Positions 47,790-57,148 of a DNA stretch of 64,000 bases are shown in pieces. This DNA is from Acidovorax sp. RAC01 (GTDB lineage: Bacteria > Pseudomonadota > Gammaproteobacteria > Burkholderiales > Burkholderiaceae_C). The stretch spans positions 1,079,501 through 1,143,500 of the forward strand of contig NZ_CP016447.1 in the NCBI RefSeq assembly GCF_001714725.1, read 5' to 3'. Position 1 is the first letter of the stretch. Each line of letters starts with the position of its first letter. The notes below the pieces were generated by a model. That model did no database searches, was not told the origin of the DNA, and was given only the letters and a program-made list of their open reading frames with translations. Position numbers and translations under genes: made by a program.

Positions 47790-50108
47790 TCAGAGGCCCA
47801 CTTTCAGTTCGGCCACGTAGCTGCGCTGCGGGTAGGGGTGGAAGTTCCAGAACTGGTAGTTGTTCAGGTTGTCGATGCCCACGGCGGCGCTGACCGCTTT
47901 GGTGATCTGGTAGCGCACGCGCACGTCGGCGGTGAAGTAGCGGCTCGCGCCCTGGTAGGCAAAACCGTTGGGGTCGCTGTTGTCGAGCGTGCTGTACTGC
48001 TTGCCGCTGTAGCGCGCGCCCAGGGTGTACGACCATTTGTCGTCCGGCCGGTAGGTGGCCACGGCGGTGGCGCGCCACTTGGGAATGCGGGGCTGCCATT
48101 GGCCGACGCTGGCCGGGAACTTGTCGTTGCGCGTGATCTTGGAATCCGTCCAGGTCAGGCTGCTGCCCAGCTCCAGCCCGCGCACCAGCACGTTGGCGGC
48201 CTGGTACGACAGCTCAATGCCCTGGGTACGGATGGCATCCACGTTCTGCACGTTGGTCACGTTGGGCGTGACGAGCACATTGGTCTGCGAGTACAGCGCG
48301 TCCTTGGTGCGCTCAAAAAACGCGGTCAGGCGCAGCAGGCCCTCACCACCCCATCCAGCCATGTCCCGCTCGGCGGTCAGCTCGGTGGTCCAGCTCTTTT
48401 CGGGCTTCAGATTGGGGTCGTTGTTGATGAGCGTGCCACTGCCGCTGATGCCGCCCTGGTACAGCTCGGCCACGGTGGGCATGCGCACGGCGCGTCCGGT
48501 GGAGGCCTTGAGCACCCACAGGTCGCTGGCCTGGTAGGCCACCGCGGCCTTGGGCGAGACGTAGGTTTCGTTGCGCCCGGCGTGGTTCACCGTGGTGGTG
48601 GCGTTGCCGGTCTGGCCATTGCTGGCGCTCCAGCGCTCGGCGCGGGCGCCCAGCACGGCCTTCCACCGTGGCGCGATTTTCCAGGTGTCTTGCGCCCACA
48701 GGCCAATGAGCTGCGTGTCGCCGTTGAAGGCCTGGTTGCGGGCGCCTGCATCACCGCTGATCCAGTGGCTGGTGGCGTTCTCGATGGTGCGCAACCTGTA
48801 GCTGTCGCGCTGCAAGCCAAAGTCCACGATATGCGTGCCCTGCACCCCATCGGGCCGCCAGGTGCCCTTGGCGGCCAGCGTGTTCCATCCCGTGCCCTTG
48901 CTGTTGACGATGCGCCCTGCTCCGCCATTCAGCGCCGCAGGCAGCGCCACGGTGGCCGCGCGCAGGGTGTCGGTCTGGTAGTCGTACTGGCTGGCAGACA
49001 CTTCCCAGTCAAACACGCCTTGCGTGCGGCTCTTGACCGACAGCCCATGCATGAAATGCGAGAGGTCTTCGTTGGACACGTTGAAGTCGGTGGGTGCGAG
49101 CGTGTACGAGCGGCCGTTGATGTTGACCGCGCCGCTGTAGACCGCATTGCCATTGGCGTCGCGCAGGTAGCTGGCGGGGCGCCCCTCGGATGCGTTGTGC
49201 CACCAGCCGAAGGTGTAGGCGGCACGCACGGTGGGCGAGACGTCGTAGGCGATCTTGGCCTTGATGTGGTCTTGCTGCGTGTGGTACTGCGTGGCCGTGC
49301 CCAGCAAATACCAGGGCTGGTTGTTGCGGTTGAACCCTGGCACCGCGCCGGTCACCGGCGTACCCGCATTGCCCACGGTGCCTGCCGATACGAGGCGTGT
49401 GGGGAAGGTGAGCGGCTGGCCGTCGCTGTCGGTCTTCTGGAAGTTGAGGAACCACGACCAGTCGCCGTTTTTGTTGCCCACCGAGGCGCTGATCTGTTTG
49501 CCAGCGTAGGTGGCGTTGGTGCCATACAAGTCAAACGGCTGGTGCTGGACGCTGACCTTGCCATGCGCCTCAAACTTTGTCGGCATGCGCGTGACGTAGT
49601 CCACCACCGCGCCCACCGAGTTGCCTGCATAGGCGGCAGAAAACGGGCCGTAGAGCACGTCCACGCGCTCAATTTCTTCTGGCGTGACCAGCATCCAGCG
49701 TGGCGCGTTGGTGGGGCCGTTGCCCAGGTAGTTGCTCAGCAAAATGCCATCGGCAAACACCATGGACCGCGCCGGGTTGCCCGTGCCCGAGGCGCGGGTG
49801 GACAGCACGGCGTGGTTGTAGTCGCCGATATAGCGCTTGCGCACCAGCAGACTGGGCAGGTACTTGAGGGCGTCTTCGCTGTCGGTGGCGTTGATCGCAT
49901 GCTCGATCTGCTCGCGCGTCACGCCCTCGATGGTGGTGGGGATCTGCGTGGGCAGCGAGGTGGGCTGGCCGCCGGTGATGGTGACCACACCCAGTTCCTT
50001 GACGGGGGCATGGGTGATATCAGCGGAATGTGCGAGCGCGGGAACCACCGCGCACAGGGTGACGGGAAAGGCACGGGCCAAGGCCAGCGCCATGCGGCTT
50101 GGGCGCAT
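47790..50108 (-). CDS. TonB-dependent receptor, probably copper-related
   Basis: A 772-residue outer-membrane receptor. Signal peptide (MALALARAFPVTLCAVVPALAHS), TonB-box-like ELGVVTITG (residues about 38-46), plug domain with ATDSEDALKYLPSLLVRKRY, EEIERVDVLYGPFSAAYAGN and VVDYVTRM, then the 22-strand barrel ending in SYVAELKVGL. The barrel resembles OprC/NosA-type receptors for copper, and the next genes encode copper-binding proteins. The ligand is inferred from this context. It is preceded by the DUF2946 gene, 80 bp away. Confidence 0.9.
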   Translation of the reverse strand: MRPSRMALALARAFPVTLCAVVPALAHSADITHAPVKELGVVTITGGQPTSLPTQIPTTIEGVTREQIEHAINATDSEDALKYLPSLLVRKRYIGDYNHAVLSTRASGTGNPARSMVFADGILLSNYLGNGPTNAPRWMLVTPEEIERVDVLYGPFSAAYAGNSVGAVVDYVTRMPTKFEAHGKVSVQHQPFDLYGTNATYAGKQISASVGNKNGDWSWFLNFQKTDSDGQPLTFPTRLVSAGTVGNAGTPVTGAVPGFNRNNQPWYLLGTATQYHTQQDHIKAKIAYDVSPTVRAAYTFGWWHNASEGRPASYLRDANGNAVYSGAVNINGRSYTLAPTDFNVSNEDLSHFMHGLSVKSRTQGVFDWEVSASQYDYQTDTLRAATVALPAALNGGAGRIVNSKGTGWNTLAAKGTWRPDGVQGTHIVDFGLQRDSYRLRTIENATSHWISGDAGARNQAFNGDTQLIGLWAQDTWKIAPRWKAVLGARAERWSASNGQTGNATTTVNHAGRNETYVSPKAAVAYQASDLWVLKASTGRAVRMPTVAELYQGGISGSGTLINNDPNLKPEKSWTTELTAERDMAGWGGEGLLRLTAFFERTKDALYSQTNVLVTPNVTNVQNVDAIRTQGIELSYQAANVLVRGLELGSSLTWTDSKITRNDKFPASVGQWQPRIPKWRATAVATYRPDDKWSYTLGARYSGKQYSTLDNSDPNGFAYQGASRYFTADVRVRYQITKAVSAAVGIDNLNNYQFWNFHPYPQRSYVAELKVGL

Positions 50109-50135
50109 GGAAACTCCTGAAGATCAAGCCAAACA

Positions 50136-50188
50136 GGCCGCTGGCGCTTGTTTTACAAGCACCAGAAGCTACTGAATCAATAGCAATT
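50136..50188 (-). repeat. Dispersed GATAGC/AGCGCTT element, copy k
   Basis: Minus strand: AATTGCTATTGATTCAGTAG, then TGCTTGTAAAACAAGCGCCA and GCGGCC. It begins immediately at the DUF2946 stop codon and fills the gap before the TonB receptor, like copy a. Confidence 0.72.
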
Positions 50189-50560
50189 TCAGGAGAAGGC
50201 AGGCGGCCCGCGCGGCGGTAGCGGCGCGGCAGTGCGCGCAGCAATGTGCGCGGCGGGGATGGGGCGCAGCGCGTGCGCCAGGGGGTGCGCCACAGGCAGC
50301 TGGGCCTGCGACGCGGGAGGGGGAGCGCCAACGTGCACGCACAGCGGACAGTCGAGCGTGTGGCCGGGCAGCTCCTGGGCGCCGTCGTCTGTCTTGACCA
50401 CCACCTTGATCGCGCCCGAGCCCGAGCAGATCAGCTCCATCGCCTGCGGGTTGACCAGGGGCGACGCCACCGCCACGCCAACCGACAGCACAAACCACGC
50501 GAGCACGAGGCGCGCCAGCCAGCGCAGCTGGCGGAGGGTGTGCATGGGGCGGGTTGGCAT
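50189..50560 (-). CDS. DUF2946-type small exported protein
   Basis: A 123-residue protein with an N-terminal hydrophobic segment (RWLARLVLAWFVLSVGVAVA) and the DUF2946 pattern ELICSGSGAIKVVVKTDDGA followed by HTLDCPLCVHVGA. The CPLC motif and neighbouring histidines could hold copper. It heads the minus-strand group TonB receptor, DUF1775, PCu(A)C. The ATG at 50560 is used; an in-frame ATG lies at 50545. Confidence 0.8.
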   Translation of the reverse strand: MPTRPMHTLRQLRWLARLVLAWFVLSVGVAVASPLVNPQAMELICSGSGAIKVVVKTDDGAQELPGHTLDCPLCVHVGAPPPASQAQLPVAHPLAHALRPIPAAHIAARTAAPLPPRGPPAFS

Positions 50561-50719
50561 GGAGCGGTGATTGTAGGCGGCGCGAGCGGCGGCTCGGCGT
50601 TGCGCCGGGCCTGGCGTGGCACGCACATGACCTGCGTCATCTGCGTGACGGGCGCCGCATGGGCACGGCCCTACCATGCACCCACACCCGCCCCACGACC
50701 CATCACGGAGACCTACGCC

Positions 50720-51364
50720 ATGCTCACACTCTGCGGCTTTTCTGCCAGCAACTACTACAACAAGGTCAAGCTGCAACTGCTTGAAAAGGGTCTGCCGTTT
50801 GAGGAACGGCTGGCCTGGGTCGGCGAGACGGACCGCACCGCCACGCCGCTGGGCAAGGTGCCCTACCTGCTTACCCCCGAAGGCCCGCTGTGCGAGTCGG
50901 CCGTGATGGCCGACTACATCGAGGCCCTGCACCCGGAGCCTGCTCTGCTGCCCCCGGGTGCTTACGGCGCCGCCAAGGTGCGCGAACTCGTCACCTTCCT
51001 CGAACTGCACCTGGAGCTGGTGGCGCGCAACCTGTACCCGCAGGCGTTTTTCGGCGGAACCGTCAGCGAATCCGCACGCGAGAAAGTGGGCGCGCAGCTC
51101 GAAAAGAACATTGCCGCGTTTGGCCAACTGACACGATTCGATCCGTTCATTGCCGGCAGCAGCTTCACGCTGGCCGACTGCGCCGCCATCGTGCACCTGC
51201 CGCTGGTGAGCTCGGCCACGAAGATCGTCTTTGGCCGGGACTTTCTGGCGGATCTGCCCGTGCGCGACTACCTGGCCCGCATGGGTGAACGCCCCCACGT
51301 GCAGCGCGTGAACGCCGACCGCAAGGCGAACACGGCAGAGATGCTGGCGCGTCCGAAGAAGTGA
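50720..51364 (+). CDS. Glutathione S-transferase
   Basis: A 214-residue GST. Thioredoxin-like N-domain with TLCGFSASNYYNKVKLQLLE and the glutathione-binding GKVPYLLTPEGPLCESAVMADYIE; helical C-domain with FDPFIAGSSFTLADCAAIVH. Reaction and class are unclear; the absence of a detoxification gene nearby gives no hint. ATG follows CACGGAGACCTACGCC. Confidence 0.92.
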   Translation: MLTLCGFSASNYYNKVKLQLLEKGLPFEERLAWVGETDRTATPLGKVPYLLTPEGPLCESAVMADYIEALHPEPALLPPGAYGAAKVRELVTFLELHLELVARNLYPQAFFGGTVSESAREKVGAQLEKNIAAFGQLTRFDPFIAGSSFTLADCAAIVHLPLVSSATKIVFGRDFLADLPVRDYLARMGERPHVQRVNADRKANTAEMLARPKK

Positions 51365-51867
51365 CCGGAAACCCTTTGCAGGGGCCCAGGCGGACGCTGA
51401 TTGCGCACGCTCGCGAGGGTTTTGCAAGGGGTGGTTGTCTGGAAGCAATGGCAGTGGCCACGCGCGCCTTCAGCGATGCGCCTGCAGCGCGACGCGACGC
51501 GAGTGAGGCCGCCGCACGGAGATACGCCACCCTGCGGCTGCCATGGCCTGCGCGAGGCCGGCCCGGGGGCCTGCCACGCGACCCCGCGCATGCATGGCCC
51601 ATGCCATCCCATCCATCCACGGCAGCATGGCTTGATCGCGCCGATGCGCATGGGCATTCGCACTGGCGTTGGAGTTACCTGTCGAGCTTGCCCCGGTCCA
51701 CGGATAGCGGCCCATCTTGAGTCGGCCACAGGAACGCGCTGCAGGCATCGTCCCGATGCAGACTGGGGCGGCGGCTGCTACCGTCGAGCAGGTGTTGACC
51801 TTGCTCAAGGCATTCACCGGGTGCCCGGCGCACCATGGAGGCAATCAACAGGAACCGGAGCCACCCC
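51365..51867. other. Intergenic region, no gene seen
   Basis: A 503-bp gap after the GST gene. Open frames occur but none has a ribosome-binding site, domain or consistent codon pattern. No hairpins or RNA motifs were recognised. GGAG lies upstream of the next start at 51868. Confidence 0.5.
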
Positions 51868-52239
51868 ATGGATGCAACACAGACCGCCGTCTTTCGCGAA
51901 CAGCTGCTGGCGCAGCAGCGCGCCGTGCTGGCCCAGCTGGCTGCGCAGCGTGGCGGCACCATCGGCCGCGCCGAGGCCGCAGCCGATCACTTCGGACGAC
52001 CCGAAGATTCCCGCGCACAGGTGGCCACCGAACGGGAGCTGGAGTTCGCGCTGGACGCCCGCGAAACCGAGCACCTCGCTGCCATAGACGCAGCGCTGTC
52101 CCGCATTGCGGCTGGTACCTACGGCGAATGCACCGATTGCGGTGCCGACATCGCCACCAGCCGCCTGGAGGTCGCGCCCGAAGCAGCGCGCTGCCTTGCC
52201 TGCCAGGACACCACCGAACACCAGCGCCACACGGGCTGA
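51868..52239 (+). CDS. DksA/TraR-family zinc-finger protein
   Basis: A 123-residue protein. A helical N-terminal half (FREQLLAQQRAVLAQLAAQR) is followed by the C4 zinc finger YGECTDCGADIATSRLEVAPEAARCLAC. It lacks the longer coiled coil of DksA but has the DksA/TraR fold that enters the RNA polymerase secondary channel. The ATG at 51868 is preferred (CGGAG upstream) over an in-frame one at 51835. The next gene, of similar size, may be cotranscribed. Confidence 0.88.
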   Translation: MDATQTAVFREQLLAQQRAVLAQLAAQRGGTIGRAEAAADHFGRPEDSRAQVATERELEFALDARETEHLAAIDAALSRIAAGTYGECTDCGADIATSRLEVAPEAARCLACQDTTEHQRHTG

Positions 52240-52352
52240 ATGCACCCGGCGCCCGTGGCGCCGCTCCCTGGACCTCCCCACACGGCGCACCCTGGCTGAT
52301 GGGTTCGCGTACCCCGGTTTTTCACCCACCTTCCCCTCAGGAGAATTCATCA

Positions 52353-52727
52353 ATGAGCACTTTTCACGCAGTCGTCTGGATGGACCATACCGAAGCCCAT
52401 GTCGTGATGTTCGACCGCGAGCACGCCGAGTCGCAGCGCATCCGCTCGCGCAGCCACCACAAGCACCAGGGCAAGGCAGAGGATGTGGCCCCGTTTTTTG
52501 CGGCCGTGTCTGATGCCTTGGCGGACACCCGCGAAGTGCTGCTCGCAGGCCCCGGGCTGGCCCGCAACGAATTCCGCGACTGGTGTGCCAGGCAGCGCCC
52601 TGCCGTGGCGCAGGTGGTGGTGGATTCGGTGGCAGCCGATCACCCCAGCGACGCGCAGCTGGTGGCCATGGCCCGCCAGTACTTCAAGAAGTTCGACAAC
52701 ATGGCGGCTGATCCGTCCATGAATTGA
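52353..52727 (+). CDS. Small conserved protein (translational-machinery-protein-like)
   Basis: A 124-residue soluble protein: FHAVVWMDHTEAHVVMFDRE, SRSHHKHQGKAEDVAPFFAA, VLLAGPGLARNEFRDWCARQ, ending AADPSMN. It resembles short proteins annotated as translational machinery proteins or eRF1-like fragments in Burkholderiales, found near stress genes. The name is from memory and function is uncertain. CAGGAG precedes the ATG. Confidence 0.65.
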   Translation: MSTFHAVVWMDHTEAHVVMFDREHAESQRIRSRSHHKHQGKAEDVAPFFAAVSDALADTREVLLAGPGLARNEFRDWCARQRPAVAQVVVDSVAADHPSDAQLVAMARQYFKKFDNMAADPSMN

Positions 52728-52821
52728 TGCCACACGCGGCGCATGCGCTGCGCTGCCGGTGACCTGCCCGCAGCTGGGCTATCGCTGCGCCGGGGCAAAT
52801 CAGGCTGCTATCCTAGGTCGG

Positions 52822-53235
52822 ATGCGCAGCCTTTTTCATCTTGCTTTTCATGTGACCGATCTGGAAGCCGCACGCCGCTTCTACGGCGGCGTGCTCGGGT
52901 GCCGTGAAGGCCGCAGCACCGACACCTGGGTCGACTTTGATTTTTTCGGGCACCAGATCTCGCTGCACCTGGGCGCGCCTTTCACGAGTGCGCGGACCGG
53001 GCATGTGGGCGACCATCTCGTGCCCATGCCGCACTTCGGCGCCATCCTTGAACTGCCCGAATGGCACGCACTCGCAGCACGGGTTCGAGCAGCCGGGGTG
53101 GTGTTCGTGCTGGAGCCGCAGGTGCGCTTTGCGGGCGAGCCCGGCGAGCAATGGACGATGTTCTTTCACGACCCCAGCGGCAATCCACTCGAGTTCAAAG
53201 GATTTGCGTCGCTTGATGCGGTGTACGCGACCTGA
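52822..53235 (+). CDS. VOC-family (glyoxalase/bleomycin-resistance-like) protein
   Basis: A 137-residue protein of the vicinal oxygen chelate superfamily: FHLAFHVTDLEAARRFYGGV (first metal ligand His), GHQISLHLG, and C-terminal FFHDPSGNPLEFKGFAS with the usual His and Glu. Members catalyse dioxygenation, isomerisation or drug binding. The substrate is unknown. Confidence 0.9.
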   Translation: MRSLFHLAFHVTDLEAARRFYGGVLGCREGRSTDTWVDFDFFGHQISLHLGAPFTSARTGHVGDHLVPMPHFGAILELPEWHALAARVRAAGVVFVLEPQVRFAGEPGEQWTMFFHDPSGNPLEFKGFASLDAVYAT

Positions 53236-53541
53236 ACGCTATCGCAACACGCCCCCGTGCACCGGTACGGCACCACGCAGCCAGCCGCATACGCGCCGAA
53301 CCCATGCAGCCGGCACTGGGCCTTTAGGTTGTTGACGCGTGCGGCTGGCGGTTCAACACTGGGGTGGGCCGAACCTTTTCTCCCAAGCCGCACTGGGCGT
53401 GTCGCGTGCAGGCACTGTGCCATCGCTTTACAGCGGAAGCTGGCTCCCTGCAACGCAGGCGGCGTGGGGAGCGAGCGCACTCACCCCTCCCCACCTCGGC
53501 GGCCTGCATGCGCATCGCAGCCCCGCGGCCGCGGCGGGGCG
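53236..53541. other. Intergenic region with terminator-like hairpin
   Basis: About 306 bp between the VOC gene and the convergent IscR-like gene. GCCCCGC and GCGGGGC (53520-53540) form a stem just past the IscR-like stop. No gene was seen in the rest. Confidence 0.5.
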
Positions 53542-54087
53542 TTAGCGGCGTCGCAGGATCGGCATCGCGCCCAGCGCAAACACCGAGTTAGGCACACCGA
53601 CCTTGGCCATCAGCGGGCGTGGCTTCGGGGCCAGCTTGCGAACCACAGCGGCTGGCTCGGGATCATCGACGGGCACGCCCTTGGCACGCTGCTGCGCAAC
53701 CAGTTCCTGCAAGGACACCGATTGCAGGTATTCCATGACCCGGACGTTGAAGGTAGACCACAGTTCACCCGTCATCGATTTCACCCGCGCAGCCTGACCG
53801 GCGTTGGCGCTGGCCACGCCGTCGTCCGACAGGGTCTCCACCGCCAGGATGATGTCGGCCACGGAAATATCACGCGGATGACGCGCCAGCGTGTAGCCGC
53901 CGCCAGGGCCACGGGTGCTTTCCACCAGCCCCGCGCGGCGCAATGCGCTGAACAGCTGCTCCAGGTAAGAAAGCGATGTACCCAGCCGTGTGCTGATGGT
54001 CGAGAGCGCAATGGGCCGCAACTGCTGGCGCACCGCCAGATCGGTAATTGCCGACACCGCCAGTTGACCTCGTGTGGTGATTCGCAT
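53542..54087 (-). CDS. IscR/Rrf2-family regulator without cluster cysteines
   Basis: A 181-residue Rrf2-family regulator. The N-terminal helix-turn-helix is strongly IscR-like (RGQLAVSAITDLAVRQQLRP, STRLGTSLSYLEQLFSALRR, RGPGGGYTLARHPRDISVAD), but where IscR has its three cysteines this protein reads ETLSDDGVASANAGQAARVK, and the whole protein has no cysteine. It therefore cannot hold a 2Fe-2S cluster in the IscR way. It is divergent from the NhaR-like gene. What it senses is unknown. Confidence 0.9.
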   Translation of the reverse strand: MRITTRGQLAVSAITDLAVRQQLRPIALSTISTRLGTSLSYLEQLFSALRRAGLVESTRGPGGGYTLARHPRDISVADIILAVETLSDDGVASANAGQAARVKSMTGELWSTFNVRVMEYLQSVSLQELVAQQRAKGVPVDDPEPAAVVRKLAPKPRPLMAKVGVPNSVFALGAMPILRRR

Positions 54088-54116
54088 CGTTGCTACTCCT
54101 TGTGAAGTTGATGAGG

Positions 54117-54211
54117 CCGGTCGTTCCAGACCGGTTCCAGCACTCAATGTAGGGCATTGGACACTTCGCGTACATTCGATTATTTGCGATTGATACATCG
54201 CTTTTATCGAA
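54117..54211. promoter_or_regulatory. Divergent promoter with two inverted repeats
   Basis: CCGGTC and GACCGG (54117-54134, 6-nt spacer) lie nearer the IscR-like gene. A longer imperfect palindrome, TTCGATTATTTGCGAT and ATCGCTTTTATCGAA (54175-54190 and 54197-54211), lies 21 bp before the NhaR-like start, the size and form expected of a LysR-type operator. Confidence 0.55.
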
Positions 54212-54231
54212 GTGTCGAAGACAACTCCAGC

Positions 54232-55143
54232 ATGAACTTCAAACATTTGCGCTATTTCTGGACGGTGGCGAAGGCGGGCGGCGTCGTCCGCGCTGGAGAG
54301 CAACTGCACACCACACCCCAGACGCTTTCGGGGCAGATCCGTTTGCTGGAGGAATGGCTGGGGCACGACCTTTTCCGCAAACGAGGACGGGGGCTGGAAC
54401 TCACCAGCGAGGGCCGCGTCGCCCTCGGTTATGCCGAGCAGATCTTCGCCTTGGGCGATGAGCTGGAGCAATCCGTCAGGCTTGCGCGCAATCAGGCGCG
54501 CCCCCTGGAGTTTCGGGTCGGCGTGGCGGATTCCGTGGCGAAGTCGGTGGCGTACCACCTGCTGGAGCCCGCACTGGGCCTTGATCTGGCGCGGCCCGTG
54601 CACATGGTGTGCCAGGAAGGCAAGTTTCCCGAGCTGATTGCCCAGTTGAGCCTGAACCGCCTTGACCTCGTGCTGGCCGACGAGCCCGTATCCAAGAAGA
54701 TCGGCGTGAAAGCGTTCAACCACCAACTGGGCGTGAGCGGTATGAGCTTCCTGTGCGCACCTTCGCTGCGACAGGAGTTGAGTGGCAGTTTTCCCGAGAG
54801 CCTGCAGGGCGCACCCATGCTGATTCAGGGCCCGATGTCCTCGGTGCGGCAGCAACTGGACCATTGGTTCAACAAGCACCAGTTGCGCCCGCGTGTCGTT
54901 GGAGAATTTGACGACAGTGCACTGATGAACGCCTTCGGCAGAGAAGGCCGAGGGGTGTTCACGTCCCCCACCGTGCTGGATACGGAAACCACGGCACAGT
55001 ACGGGGTGGAGGTGATCGGTCGATCGACCGAACTGGTCGAGGAATTTTTCGCCATCTCGGTCGAAAGGCGAATCACACACCCCTGCGTTGCGGCCATTAC
55101 CCGAAGCGCCAAGGCTGACCTGTTCGGGAAGAGCGCAGGTTGA
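54232..55143 (+). CDS. NhaR-like LysR-family regulator
   Basis: A 303-residue LysR protein. N-terminal MNFKHLRYFWTVAKAGGVVR, LLEEWLGHDLFRKRGRGLEL closely matches NhaR, the sodium-responsive activator of nhaA. The C-terminal domain includes VGVADSVAKSVAYHLLEPAL, LSLNRLDLVLADEPVSKKIG and IGRSTELVEEFFAISVERRI. No nhaA or other antiporter gene is adjacent in this window, so its target is unknown. It is divergent from the cysteine-free IscR-like gene. Confidence 0.9.
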   Translation: MNFKHLRYFWTVAKAGGVVRAGEQLHTTPQTLSGQIRLLEEWLGHDLFRKRGRGLELTSEGRVALGYAEQIFALGDELEQSVRLARNQARPLEFRVGVADSVAKSVAYHLLEPALGLDLARPVHMVCQEGKFPELIAQLSLNRLDLVLADEPVSKKIGVKAFNHQLGVSGMSFLCAPSLRQELSGSFPESLQGAPMLIQGPMSSVRQQLDHWFNKHQLRPRVVGEFDDSALMNAFGREGRGVFTSPTVLDTETTAQYGVEVIGRSTELVEEFFAISVERRITHPCVAAITRSAKADLFGKSAG

Positions 55144-55514
55144 GTGGACGCCAGCGTTGGCAGCCGATCAGGGGCGAATCGCGACGCCGGGTGCTCGCGC
55201 CGGAGGCAGTTCCGGGAGACCCCTTTGCTCCATGGCTCCGTCGGCTCCGCGGGCCAGTCGGTCAGGACGGCAAATAGCCGCACCTTGCAGGACCGACACC
55301 ACCCACACTGCGCTGACAAGGAAAAGTTTTCCCCGTAAGTGCGTGCACAGGGTTCGCATTCGAGGCAAAAGCGGACGACTGGCGCCCCTGCTGCGGCTGT
55401 CGGACTTCGCCCGAAGGCACCACGGCATCGGCATGGTCGTGAGCGAAATCAGGCGCCGCAAAACAAAAACGCCCACTGGAGAGTGGGCGTTTTGAACGGC
55501 ATAACTGCCTGTGT
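55144..55514. other. Intergenic region, terminator only
   Basis: A 371-bp gap between the NhaR-like gene and the initiator tRNA. It has the strong hairpin at 55466-55493 and no supported gene. Confidence 0.6.
55466..55493. terminator. Bidirectional rho-independent terminator
   Basis: AAAACGCCCACT and AGTGGGCGTTTT form a perfect 12-bp stem with a GGAG loop. T runs on both sides let it end transcription from the NhaR-like gene and from the tRNA/ribosomal operon on the minus strand. Confidence 0.92.
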
Positions 55515-55591
<77 letters not shown>

Positions 55592-55613
55592 GTAAGAAAT
55601 AAATTATACCCTA

Positions 55614-56006
55614 TTATTCAGCTGCGGCCGAATTATTTTCGGTTTCTGCAGCGCGGTCGACGAGTTCGACCAGTGCCATGGGCGCGTTGTCACCCACGCG
55701 GAAACCCATCTTCAGGATACGGGTGTAGCCGCCAGGACGAACCTTGAAACGGGGGCCCAGGTCGTTGAACAGCTTGGTGACGCTGTCGCGGTCACGCAGT
55801 CGGTTGAACGCCAGGCGGCGGTTTGCAACGGAATCTTCCTTGGCCAGGGTGATCATGGGCTCGATCACGCGGCGGAGTTCCTTTGCCTTGGGAACCGTGG
55901 TCTTGATGGCCTCGTGCTCAATGAGCGAGTTCATCATGTTCTGCAGCATCGCGAGGCGGTGCGAGCTGGTGCGATTGAGTTTGCGAAGGCCGTGTCCGTG
56001 GCGCAT
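55614..56006 (-). CDS. rplQ: Ribosomal protein L17
   Basis: 130 residues, [20 protein letters not shown] at the N-terminus, a 50S exit-tunnel protein. Last gene of the alpha operon. A short Ala/Glu tail (ENNSAAAE) ends the protein. Confidence 0.97.
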   Translation of the reverse strand: MRHGHGLRKLNRTSSHRLAMLQNMMNSLIEHEAIKTTVPKAKELRRVIEPMITLAKEDSVANRRLAFNRLRDRDSVTKLFNDLGPRFKVRPGGYTRILKMGFRVGDNAPMALVELVDRAAETENNSAAAE

Positions 56007-56101
56007 GGTGCTTTCTTTCTACTGTCTATGTAATTAAATCAGGCAGCCGTATCAGGTACTGCCCGAGGCACTGGTCCCGCTGGGGAACCTAAAATTATAA
56101 C

Positions 56102-57094
56102 TTAACGCTTGTCGAGGCCTGCGGGAGGCCAGTTCTCCAGCTTCATCCCCAAGGTCAGGCCGCGCGAAGCGAGCACTTCCTTGATCTCATTGAGCGACTT
56201 GCGACCCAGATTGGGGGTCTTGAGCAGTTCGTTCTCGGTGCGCTGGATGAGGTCACCGATGTAGTAAATGTTCTCGGCCTTCAGGCAGTTTGCAGAGCGG
56301 ACGGTCAGTTCCAGCTCGTCCACAGGACGCAGCAGGATCGGATCGAACGTCGCATTGCCGCGCGGACCTGCCGGTGCATCGAACGCAGCCAGTTCGCCGC
56401 CTTCCAGCTGTGCGAACACAGCCAGTTGCTCAACGAGAATCTTTGCCGAAGCGCGCACCGCATCTTCTGCAGTGATGGCGCCGTTGGTCTCGATTTCGAC
56501 GACGAGCTTGTCCAGATCAGTACGCTGCTCGACGCGGGCGCTCTCCACCGTGTAGCTCACGCGCTTGACGGGCGAAAACGATGCATCCAGCACGATACGG
56601 CCAATCGACTTCGTCGACTCGTCCGCGTAGCGGCGCAGATTACCCGGCACGTAGCCGCGGCCCTTTTCGACCTTGATCTGCATGTCCAGCTTGCCACCAG
56701 CCGACAGGTTGGCAATCACGTGGTCGGGATTGACGATCTCGACGTCGTGCGGAGTCTGGATGTCACGGGCCGTGACAACACCTTCTCCGTCCTTGCGCAG
56801 GCTCAGGGTGACTTCGTCGCGGTTGTGCAGCTTGAACACCACACCCTTGAGGTTCAACAGGATGTTGACCACGTCTTCCTGAACGCCATCGATGGAGGAG
56901 TACTCGTGCAGGACGCCTGCAATGGTGACTTCCGTCGCTGCGTAACCCACCATGGACGAGAGCAGGACGCGCCGAATGGCGTTGCCCAGCGTGTGACCGT
57001 AGCCACGCTCGAACGGCTCCAGTGCAACCTTGGCACGATTGTGGCCAAGTTGCTCAACATTGATAGCCTTGGGTTTCAGCAAATTGGTTTGCAT
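56102..57094 (-). CDS. rpoA: RNA polymerase alpha subunit
   Basis: 330 residues: N-terminal dimer and assembly domain ([20 protein letters not shown]), flexible linker, C-terminal domain [20 protein letters not shown], the UP-element and activator contact. Follows rpsD after a 111-bp gap holding a hairpin. Confidence 0.98.
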   Translation of the reverse strand: MQTNLLKPKAINVEQLGHNRAKVALEPFERGYGHTLGNAIRRVLLSSMVGYAATEVTIAGVLHEYSSIDGVQEDVVNILLNLKGVVFKLHNRDEVTLSLRKDGEGVVTARDIQTPHDVEIVNPDHVIANLSAGGKLDMQIKVEKGRGYVPGNLRRYADESTKSIGRIVLDASFSPVKRVSYTVESARVEQRTDLDKLVVEIETNGAITAEDAVRASAKILVEQLAVFAQLEGGELAAFDAPAGPRGNATFDPILLRPVDELELTVRSANCLKAENIYYIGDLIQRTENELLKTPNLGRKSLNEIKEVLASRGLTLGMKLENWPPAGLDKR

Positions 57095-57148
57095 TCAGAC
57101 TTCCTCTCAATACCCCCAGCTCGTTACACCGGTAAGGCTGGTGAAGCG

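Noticed and set aside
47745..50120. 791-codon frame opposite the TonB receptor
   Set aside because: Antisense to a complete TonB-dependent receptor. Long antisense frames are common at this GC content, and the translation has no recognisable motif.
51365..51867. Possible gene in the 503-bp gap after the GST gene
   Set aside because: The open frames lack starts with ribosome-binding sites and have Arg/His-rich shadow composition.
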